A stretch of DNA of 11,479 nt from positions 1 to 11,479 of the forward strand of contig RFJH01000183.1 of the NCBI GenBank assembly GCA_003694975.1. The letters are read 5' to 3'. Source of the DNA: Anaerolineae bacterium (GTDB taxonomy: Bacteria > Chloroflexota > Anaerolineae > Anaerolineales > Villigracilaceae). Below are positions 6,464 to 11,479 of this stretch, one piece after another. Below the pieces are notes generated by a model. That model was not told the origin of the DNA and searched no databases. It was given only the letters and a program-made list of their open reading frames with translations. Position numbers and translations under genes: made by a program. Each line of letters starts with the position of its first letter. Position 1 is the stretch's first letter.

Positions 6464-6467
6464 TGCT
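6461..6467. repeat. CATTGCT, right copy of the direct repeat flanking the cassette
   Basis: Identical to the 7-mer at 5590-5596 and in the same orientation. It spans the DUF3800 start codon and ends one base before the nuoF stop codon. If it is a target-site duplication, the ancestral junction would have been the nuoF stop followed closely by AGCAATG, with nuoG's start codon just after the nuoF stop. Confidence 0.35.
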
Positions 6468-7727
6468 CTACTCAGGCGATGATGTTGCAACGGCTTTCTC
6501 GAAATCCGGCGCGAAACGTTCAATGCCGGAGACGACCGCCATCGTGGAGAACTCACCCAGGGCACACAGGCACTTGCCGCGAATTTGCATGGCAACATCC
6601 TTAAGCAGGGCGACTTCCTCCTCCGTTCCGTCTGCGTGGCGGATGCGCTCGATCAACTTTCGCATCCAGTAGGTGCCCTCACGGCAGGGAGTACATTTGC
6701 CACAGGATTCGTGCTGGAAGAAGTGGATGGTCTTCTCCACAACCCAGTCCATCGAGACGCTGTCGTCAATCACAATGACAGAGGCCGAGCCGAGTTGTGC
6801 GCCCACGTTGGGCACGGACTCGTAGTCCATCGGCGTATCCAGCGCCTCGTCCGTGGCGACGATGAAAGAAGAGGAAGCACCGGCGGGCATGATCGCCTTG
6901 ATGTTGCGGCCCTCCGGGATGCCGCCACCGTGCTCGAAAATCAATTCGCGGAAGGTGGTGCCCAGGGGTAATTCGTAGTTGCCGGGGCGGTTCACACAAC
7001 CGCTCAGGGAGAAAATCTTCACGCCCGGGCTTTTCTCCGTGCCGAATTGACGATACGCCTGCGCGCCGTTGGCGATGATGTAGGGCACGTTGGTCAACGT
7101 CTCCACGTTGTTGACCACGGTCGGCTTGCCGTAGAGACCATAAGATGGCGGGAAGGGAGGGCGAATGCGCGGCTGGCCGCGCTTGCCTTCCAGCGACTCA
7201 AGAAGCGCGGTTTCCTCGCCGCAGATGTAGGCGCCTGCTCCCAGGTGAGTGTAGATGTGCAGGGAGTAATCCGTGCCGAAAAGACGCTCGCCCAGGTAAC
7301 CGGCCTTCTCCATCTCGGCGATTTTTTCGTCCAGGAAATGGGCGATTGGCCAGAACTCGCCGCGCAGGTAGATATAAGCGCGGTTCGCGCCGACCGCATA
7401 GGAAGCAATCGCCACACCTTCCAGGAACTGGAAGGGGTTGCGCTCCATGATTTCGCGGTCTTTGAACGTCCCGGGCTCGGATTCATCCGCGTTGGCGACG
7501 ACGTAATGCGGCCAGTTGTTCTTGTCCATGAAGGACCACTTCAGGCCGGTAGGGAAACCGGCACCGCCGCGCCCGCGCAGGCCGGAGGCCTTCACTTCCT
7601 CCGTGACCTGCTCCGGCGTCATCTCCGTAACGGCTTTTTTCAAAGCCGCGAAGCCACCGTGCTTCTCGTAGACATCAATCTCGTGAATATCCGGAATCTC
7701 GCGATGACGAAGGAGGATGTACGCCAT
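6468..7727 (-). CDS. nuoF: NADH-quinone oxidoreductase subunit F (NADH/FMN-binding)
   Basis: Catalytic NADH dehydrogenase subunit (419 aa): it binds NADH and FMN and passes electrons to cluster N3. GLRGRGGAGFPTGLKW (49-64) is the glycine-rich FMN/NADH loop. NADESEPGTFKDREIM and GAGAYICGEETALLESLEGKRG are the other nucleotide-binding signatures. N3 ligands are Cys342, 345, 348 (SCGKCTPC) and Cys388 (CALG). The ATG at 7727 overlaps the nuoE stop by one base (TAATG). The conserved domain is complete and the last residues (AVATSSPE) are only a short tail, so the insertion just downstream did not damage the protein. NuoE and NuoG should be its direct partners. Confidence 0.98.
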   Translation of the reverse strand: MAYILLRHREIPDIHEIDVYEKHGGFAALKKAVTEMTPEQVTEEVKASGLRGRGGAGFPTGLKWSFMDKNNWPHYVVANADESEPGTFKDREIMERNPFQFLEGVAIASYAVGANRAYIYLRGEFWPIAHFLDEKIAEMEKAGYLGERLFGTDYSLHIYTHLGAGAYICGEETALLESLEGKRGQPRIRPPFPPSYGLYGKPTVVNNVETLTNVPYIIANGAQAYRQFGTEKSPGVKIFSLSGCVNRPGNYELPLGTTFRELIFEHGGGIPEGRNIKAIMPAGASSSFIVATDEALDTPMDYESVPNVGAQLGSASVIVIDDSVSMDWVVEKTIHFFQHESCGKCTPCREGTYWMRKLIERIRHADGTEEEVALLKDVAMQIRGKCLCALGEFSTMAVVSGIERFAPDFEKAVATSSPE

Positions 7728-8233
7728 TACTCTACTTCCTTCCCAGCCTTGCGCAGGGCTTCGATCAACTCCATCGTTTTGTCTACGGTCATATTCTCGT
7801 AATACTCGATGCCTTCGCCGCTCTGCAACTGGAACATGGGCGCTTTATCGCAGGCAGCCAGGCACTTCACTTCTTCGAGCGTGATCAGGCCATCTGCGGT
7901 TGTTTCGCCGACCTGGATGCCCAGGTTCTCGCAGAGTTCCTCGAGGAACTGGTCTGCACCACGCAGGGCACAGGGCAGGTCGGTGCATACCTGCATCCGA
8001 TATTTCCCTTCTTTCTTATCGTGATACAGGGTATAGAAGCCAATGATCGCGGCCACCTCGGTCTCGGTCATCTCGAGCAGTTGGGCCACGTCTTGCATGG
8101 CGGCCTTCGTGATATATCCCTCCTCACGCTGGGCGAGATAGAGCAAAGGCATCACCGCCGAGCGCTTGTGTTCCGGCGGATATTTCGCCAGGATTCTCTC
8201 GACCTCCTGTGGGTATTTCTCTGCCAGGCTCAT
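7727..8233 (-). CDS. nuoE: NADH-quinone oxidoreductase subunit E, [2Fe-2S]
   Basis: Thioredoxin-fold ferredoxin subunit of the NADH module (168 aa), carrying cluster N1a beside the FMN of NuoF. The four ligands are Cys83 and Cys88 (CTDLPC) and Cys124 and Cys128 (CLAAC). The N-terminal helical domain includes the typical KRSAVMPLLYLAQREEGYI and the GFYTLY motif. The ATG at 8233 overlaps the nuoD stop in an ATGA arrangement, and the stop shares a base with the nuoF ATG, so D-E-F are translationally linked. Confidence 0.98.
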   Translation of the reverse strand: MSLAEKYPQEVERILAKYPPEHKRSAVMPLLYLAQREEGYITKAAMQDVAQLLEMTETEVAAIIGFYTLYHDKKEGKYRMQVCTDLPCALRGADQFLEELCENLGIQVGETTADGLITLEEVKCLAACDKAPMFQLQSGEGIEYYENMTVDKTMELIEALRKAGKEVE

Positions 8234-9471
8234 CGGTCCACATCTCCCAGGACGATATCCACGCTGCCGATGATGGCGACCAGGTCGGCGACCAGATGTC
8301 CCTTGGCCAGCAGCGGGAGAACTTGCAGGTTGTCAAACGAGGGTGTGCGCCAGTGGACGCGATAGGGTTTCGTGCCGCCATCGCTCTCCAGGTAAACGCC
8401 TAACTCACCGCGCGGCGATTCGACTGCCGCGTAGACGGCGCCTTTGGGAGCGTGGAAGCCCTCCGTCCACAGTTTGAAGTGATGAATGAGTGCCTCCATG
8501 TCCACGCCGATTTCGGAGCGCGGCGGAGGGACGTATTTGCGGTTGTTGCTGCGCACCGGCCCGTAGGGCAGTTTCTCCAACGCCTGACGTACGATTTTGA
8601 GCGATTCGCGCATCTCCTGCACGCGCACCAGGTAGCGGGCGTACACATCGCCCTCCGTGCGCGTCGGGATATCGAAATCGTATTGCTCGTAGCCGCTGTA
8701 GGGACGCACCTTGCGCAGGTCCCAGGCGAGGCCGGTAGCGCGCAGGGGCGGGCCGGTCACGCCGTATTGCAGCGCCTGCTCGGTGGTCAGTTTGCCGATG
8801 CCCATCGTCCGGTCGAGGAAGAGCGGGTTGCGGGTCAGGAGCGCCTCGTACTGGTCCACCCGTTTGGGGAAGTAGTCAATGAAGCGGCGCACGGCGTCCT
8901 CGAACTCCACCGGCACGTCACGCCACAGGCCGCCGGGGCGGAAATATGTCGTCATCATGCGCTGCCCGGAGCACAATTCGAAGATATCCAGGATCATCTC
9001 GCGCTCGCGGAAGCAGTAGAGGAAGACGGACATGGCGGCCACGTCGAGGGCAGAGGTGCCCAGCCAGACGAGGTGCGAGGCGATACGCTGCAATTCGGTC
9101 AGGATGACGCGGATAGCCTGGGCGCGCGGCGGCACGTCCAGGTCAACCAGTTTCTCCACCGCCAGACAGTAGGCCAGGTTGTTACCCACCGTGTTCAGGT
9201 AGTCCAGGCGGTCGGTCATCACCTCGGCTTTCTGATACGACTTGGCCTCCATGTTCTTCTCAATGCCGGTATGCAGAAAGCCGATATCGGGGATGCAATT
9301 GACAATGGTCTCGCCATCCAGTTCCAGCAGGAGGCGCAACACCCCGTGCGTGGAAGGGTGCTGCGGCCCCATGTTGAGCAGCATGGTCTCGCCTTTGATG
9401 GCACGCTCAGAGACCAGGTGCTTGATCTCATCCAGATTGACTTCCAGATTGGCTTCTTTGAATTGGGGCAT
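8230..9471 (-). CDS. nuoD: NADH-quinone oxidoreductase subunit D (49 kDa type)
   Basis: Quinone-site subunit of complex I (413 aa), descended from the large subunit of [NiFe] hydrogenase but without nickel ligands. GPQHPSTHG (35-43) supplies the quinone-pocket histidine (His38), and LDYL (89-92) contains the tyrosine (Tyr91) expected to contact the quinone head group. HTGIEK and the C-terminal GSVDIVLGDVDR are family signatures. A GTG start 33 nt upstream is possible in frame, but the ATG at 9471 has GAGG 7 nt upstream and gives the normal N-terminus. It is separate from nuoC, unlike the fused NuoCD of enterobacteria. The gap to nuoC is 40 nt, the longest between intact adjacent nuo genes here. 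Confidence 0.98.
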   Translation of the reverse strand: MPQFKEANLEVNLDEIKHLVSERAIKGETMLLNMGPQHPSTHGVLRLLLELDGETIVNCIPDIGFLHTGIEKNMEAKSYQKAEVMTDRLDYLNTVGNNLAYCLAVEKLVDLDVPPRAQAIRVILTELQRIASHLVWLGTSALDVAAMSVFLYCFREREMILDIFELCSGQRMMTTYFRPGGLWRDVPVEFEDAVRRFIDYFPKRVDQYEALLTRNPLFLDRTMGIGKLTTEQALQYGVTGPPLRATGLAWDLRKVRPYSGYEQYDFDIPTRTEGDVYARYLVRVQEMRESLKIVRQALEKLPYGPVRSNNRKYVPPPRSEIGVDMEALIHHFKLWTEGFHAPKGAVYAAVESPRGELGVYLESDGGTKPYRVHWRTPSFDNLQVLPLLAKGHLVADLVAIIGSVDIVLGDVDR

Positions 9472-9511
9472 GAACGACCTCGTTACTTCTCGCGGTGCAC
9501 CCACACCGGAC

Positions 9512-10024
9512 TCATTTCCGGGCGCGGGGTTTGCTCAGATCAATCTCATCGAAGTTGAACGTGAACTGTGGTTCTTCGTAGCCCAGCGGGTAATCCTTAC
9601 GCAAAGGATGGCCTTCCCAGTCCTTCGGCATCAGGATGCGGCGCAAATCGGGATGGCCTTCAAAGCGAATGCCGAACATATCCCAGACCTCGCGCTCGCG
9701 CCAGTTGGCGTTGGCGTAGAGGCCGGTCGCGGTGGGCAGAGTCGGTTCGTCGCCATCCACCGGCACGCGCAGAGAGAGGACCAGATTTTTGGAAAACGAG
9801 CGCAACTGGTAAACCACATGGAAGCGCGGCTTCGTCTGAGGCCAGTAATCCACGGCGGTCACCGTAACGAGCATTTCGAAGCCGTGTCGATCGCGCAGGT
9901 CGGTCAGCGCGGTGATGAGGTGTTCGGGGGCGAGAAGGAGGTGGACTTCATCCCGGAACTCCTCTACCTGTGCCTCGAACTTCTCTTTTAGCGCCTGGAC
10001 GATGGCTTGCAATTTCTCTTCCAT
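9512..10024 (-). CDS. nuoC: NADH-quinone oxidoreductase subunit C (30 kDa type)
   Basis: Non-cofactor peripheral-arm subunit (170 aa) that braces NuoD and NuoB. The long signature ANWREREVWDMFGIRFEGHP (106-125), followed by LRRILMPKDWEGHPLRKDYPLG, is definitive for the family. The frame allows an earlier ATG at 10051, overlapping nuoB, but its upstream sequence is a poor ribosome site, whereas the ATG at 10024 is preceded by AAGGAGG about 10 nt away and gives a normal N-terminus. The gap from the nuoB stop is 16 nt. The protein ends in a charged tail. Confidence 0.96.
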   Translation of the reverse strand: MEEKLQAIVQALKEKFEAQVEEFRDEVHLLLAPEHLITALTDLRDRHGFEMLVTVTAVDYWPQTKPRFHVVYQLRSFSKNLVLSLRVPVDGDEPTLPTATGLYANANWREREVWDMFGIRFEGHPDLRRILMPKDWEGHPLRKDYPLGYEEPQFTFNFDEIDLSKPRARK

Positions 10025-10040
10025 AAGGCCCTTTCCTCCT

Positions 10041-10529
10041 TCAGGAGGCATCCTGTTCTTTCAATTTCTCGCGCTTGACCTTTTCGTGCAGGGTCAGCAC
10101 GCCATGGATGAGGTTTTCCGGTCGCGGTGGACAACCGGAGACATAAACATCCACCGGCACAATCTCATCCACCCCCTGTAAGATAGCGTAGTTGTTGAAG
10201 ACGCCGCCGGAGGAAGCACAATCGCCCATGGCGATGACCCACTTCGGTTCCGGCATCTGGTCGTACAGGCGGCGCAACACGGGCGCCATCTTGCGCGAGA
10301 CGCGCCCGGCGACAATCATCAGGTCGGATTGGCGGGGGCTGGCGCGCATCAACTCCATGCCGAAGCGACTCATATCGTAGTGGGAAGCCTGGGCGGCCAT
10401 CATCTCAATCGCACAGCAGGCCAGGCCGAAAAGCATCGGCCACATGGCGCGCGTGCGTCCCCAGTTCACCGCCTGCTCCAGCGTGGTGGTGACAATCCCC
10501 ATATCGCCCAGTTTTTGTTCTACTCCCAT
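10041..10529 (-). CDS. nuoB: NADH-quinone oxidoreductase subunit B (cluster N2)
   Basis: Peripheral-arm subunit holding N2, the terminal [4Fe-4S] cluster that reduces quinone (162 aa). Ligands are the adjacent pair Cys38-Cys39 (GLACCAIEMM), Cys104 (GDCASSGG) and Cys133 (GCPPRPE), as expected. The ATG at 10529 lies inside the end of nuoA (10-nt overlap), with AGGAG about 8 nt upstream within nuoA. The short N-terminus and the lysine-rich C-terminal tail are normal for the family. Confidence 0.98.
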   Translation of the reverse strand: MGVEQKLGDMGIVTTTLEQAVNWGRTRAMWPMLFGLACCAIEMMAAQASHYDMSRFGMELMRASPRQSDLMIVAGRVSRKMAPVLRRLYDQMPEPKWVIAMGDCASSGGVFNNYAILQGVDEIVPVDVYVSGCPPRPENLIHGVLTLHEKVKREKLKEQDAS

Positions 10530-10876
10530 TCCAGGGCTCCTTTCTTCCAGGCGTACAGGTAACCTACCAATAAGATGAGAATGAAAATCAGCATCTCAAC
10601 CAGTCCAAAGACGCCCAGTTTGCGGAAGACAACTGCCCAGGGCAACAAGAAGATGATCTCAATATCGAAGAGGATGAAAAGCATGGCTATCAAATAGAAA
10701 CGCACCGGCATGCGGCGCGTCCCCGGCCCGATGGGCGTCATCCCCGATTCGTAGGGCATGGACTTGACGTTCGTCTTAACGCGAGGCCCAAAGAGTTCCC
10801 CCAGAACAATCACCAACCCTGCGAGGGCGGTGGAGAGGAAAATCAGAATGGCTATGGCAATGTATTGAAGGAGCAT
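10520..10876 (-). CDS. nuoA: NADH-quinone oxidoreductase subunit A
   Basis: First gene of the operon; a small membrane subunit (118 aa) with three hydrophobic helices at about 5-28, 60-84 and 89-110. PYESGMTPIGPG (41-52) is the conserved cytoplasmic loop that interacts with the quinone region, and RFYLIAMLFILFDIEIIFLLPW (59-80) carries the acidic pair Asp71 and Glu73 conserved in the family. The ATG at 10876 has AGAGGA about 5 nt upstream. Its stop codon lies within nuoB. The upstream 126 bp hold the likely operon promoter. Confidence 0.97.
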   Translation of the reverse strand: MLLQYIAIAILIFLSTALAGLVIVLGELFGPRVKTNVKSMPYESGMTPIGPGTRRMPVRFYLIAMLFILFDIEIIFLLPWAVVFRKLGVFGLVEMLIFILILLVGYLYAWKKGALEWE

Positions 10877-10924
10877 AGTTTCCTCTACGGCGTCTATCGC
10901 GCAAAAAGGGTATGCTAAAGCGCA

Positions 10925-10954
10925 AGTATATCACAAGAGGCCTCGCGGAGTGAA
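10925..10954 (-). promoter_or_regulatory. Likely nuo operon promoter
   Basis: On the minus strand, TATACT (10930-10925) is preceded by TGA, giving an extended -10 (TGnTATACT). TTCACT (10954-10949) stands 18 bp upstream and matches 4 of 6 bases of the -35 consensus. The expected start near 10918 would leave a leader of about 40 nt before the nuoA ATG. It is the best promoter-like sequence in the gap between the HAD gene and nuoA. Confidence 0.5.
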
Positions 10955-10958
10955 GAAA

Positions 10959-10974
10959 AGTGTCACCTTTCACA
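10959..10974 (-). promoter_or_regulatory. CRP/FNR-like imperfect palindrome upstream of nuoA promoter
   Basis: The minus strand reads TGTGA, six bases, ACACT, matching the CRP-type TGTGA-N6-TCACA in 8 of 10 defined positions. It ends 4 bp upstream of the putative -35 box, a position suitable for activation. Rex, the NADH-sensing repressor, uses a related TTGTGA half site, so a redox regulator is another option. Only a candidate. Confidence 0.25.
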
Positions 10975-11000
10975 AAAGAAAAGGACAAGGGTCATAGTCC
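10971..11000 (-). terminator. Weak possible terminator of the HAD gene
   Basis: Just after the HAD stop codon the minus strand has GGAC and GTCC arms around a 10-nt loop, followed by TTTTCTTTT. The stem is only 4 bp, so termination would be inefficient and some read-through into nuo is possible. Listed because it is the only candidate between the two transcription units. Confidence 0.2.
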
Positions 11001-11002
11001 GG

Positions 11003-11479
11003 CTACGTCTTCGCCTCGCGGACCAGGCAATCAAGCGCATCGGGGACCTCCACGAACGAGCGAACCACCGCGCAATCGGGGTCTGGGAAGAGATGACGGG
11101 GGTCATAGAGTATGACGTGCAATCCGGCGCTGCGAGCCCCTACCACATCGGCGTAGTAGTTATCGCCGATATACACGGCCTCTGAAGGCGCGATACCTGC
11201 CTTCTGTAAAGCGTACTCGAAAATGGCGGGGTCAGGCTTCCACGCCTGTATCTCCCCGGCGGCCACACTGAAACGAAAATACGGCGCAAGCCCCAGGTCC
11301 GCCAGTTTCTCGTCATAAGAAAGGTCGCGATTGGAAATCACGGCCAGGAGATAGCCGGCCTCGCGCAAAGCGGGCAAAACTTCCCGGGCGTCTTCCGGAA
11401 CATGGTCTTGCGGATGATAGTGGTCTTCCATGTGCTTCCACAGTTGCGGGGCGAGTTCGGTGGCCAGCGCAGGCGAGAG
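11003..11479 (-). CDS. HAD-superfamily hydrolase, C-terminal part (5' end outside window)
   Basis: Phosphatase-like protein of the haloacid dehalogenase superfamily; 158 residues are visible and the frame is open to the window edge. Motif II is VISNRD (the Ser-Asn), motif III the lysine in AWKPDPAIFEYAL, and motif IV GDNYYADVVGARSAG with the Mg-binding aspartates. The nucleophile motif I (DxDxT) and the beginning of the cap domain lie beyond 11479. The pattern suits a subfamily IA phosphatase such as a phosphoglycolate- or nucleotide-phosphatase-like enzyme; the substrate cannot be told. An internal ATG at 11431 is not the true start, because the visible frame continues upstream without a stop. 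It has the same orientation as nuo but is probably a separate unit. Confidence 0.88.
   Translation of the reverse strand, partial: LSPALATELAPQLWKHMEDHYHPQDHVPEDAREVLPALREAGYLLAVISNRDLSYDEKLADLGLAPYFRFSVAAGEIQAWKPDPAIFEYALQKAGIAPSEAVYIGDNYYADVVGARSAGLHVILYDPRHLFPDPDCAVVRSFVEVPDALDCLVREAKT

Larger units (their letters stand above)
5593..6467. mobile_element. Candidate inserted cassette: DUF3800 gene plus convergent small RNA gene
   Basis: A stretch of about 0.87 kb sits between the nuoF stop and the nuoG start, two genes that are normally adjacent in nuo operons. It contains one complete protein gene (minus) and one complete RNA transcription unit (plus) with its own promoter and terminator, packed tail to tail with almost no unused sequence. 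Two 60-base samples in the protein gene have 50% and 40% GC, against 63% in a sample from nuoD. No transposase, terminal inverted repeats or integrase are visible, so the mode of movement is unknown. The limits given are the outermost positions between the flanking nuo genes. Insertion is inferred from context; a comparison with related operons would show it directly. Confidence 0.55.

Noticed and set aside
5593..6467. Insertion sequence or CRISPR-type element
   Set aside because: No transposase motif, terminal inverted repeats or regularly spaced repeats are present in the cassette.
6464..6598. Longer DUF3800 start inside nuoF
   Set aside because: The extension is out-of-frame nuoF sequence. 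The DESG motif is normally within the first ten residues or so, which fits the ATG at 6463.
8452..9558. 368-aa plus-strand ORF opposite nuoD
   Set aside because: Shadow of nuoD in high-GC sequence, with no ribosome site or domain motif.

Overview
The window is almost entirely a minus-strand respiratory complex I (NADH:quinone oxidoreductase, NDH-1) operon. Read in the direction of transcription, from high to low coordinates, it runs nuoA, nuoB, nuoC, nuoD, nuoE, nuoF, [inserted cassette], nuoG, nuoH, nuoI, nuoJ, nuoK and the first third of nuoL, which leaves the window at position 1. The genes are packed with short gaps or overlaps (10 nt A/B, 4 nt D/E, 1 nt E/F, 14 nt H/I). nuoC and nuoD are separate, NuoE/F/G are present, so the full NADH-input module is encoded, and all iron-sulfur ligands checked are intact. 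The nuo genes are GC-rich (about 63% in one 60-base sample). Subunit style, gene order and GC content suggest an environmental bacterium such as a member of Chloroflexota (Anaerolineae-like). That is an impression from sequence style, not a search result.

Right edge (10877-11479): the C-terminal 158 residues of a HAD-superfamily hydrolase on the same strand, then a 126-bp intergenic region. That region holds a plausible extended -10 promoter for nuoA and a CRP/FNR-like imperfect palindrome just upstream of it.

Centre (about 5593-6467): the one foreign-looking piece. Between nuoF and nuoG lies a compact cassette of roughly 870 bp. It contains a DUF3800-type gene (minus strand, starting 4 nt after the nuoF stop) and, convergent to it on the plus strand, a small RNA gene. 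The RNA gene has exact sigma70-type boxes (TTGACA, 18 bp, TATAAT), about 91 nt that fold on paper into a three-way junction, and a strong intrinsic terminator whose T-tract touches the DUF3800 stop codon. The DUF3800 gene is visibly less GC-rich (50% and 40% in two 60-base samples), and the 7-mer CATTGCT flanks the cassette. DUF3800 genes are known (from memory: Weinberg and co-workers, 2017) to be associated with several candidate structured RNA classes. This pairing is therefore probably a protein-plus-RNA unit of unknown function that inserted into a housekeeping operon without breaking any nuo gene, and it is the main discovery candidate here.

How it works together: NuoE/F/G oxidise NADH and pass electrons through the [Fe-S] chain to NuoB/I; NuoB/D/H form the quinone site; NuoA/H/J/K/L are membrane subunits for proton transfer. 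nuoM and nuoN presumably follow beyond position 1. The RNA terminator points along the plus strand and its minus-strand complement has no U-tract, so operon transcripts can pass through the cassette to nuoG and beyond. The small RNA is antisense to the leader between the DUF3800 gene and nuoG.
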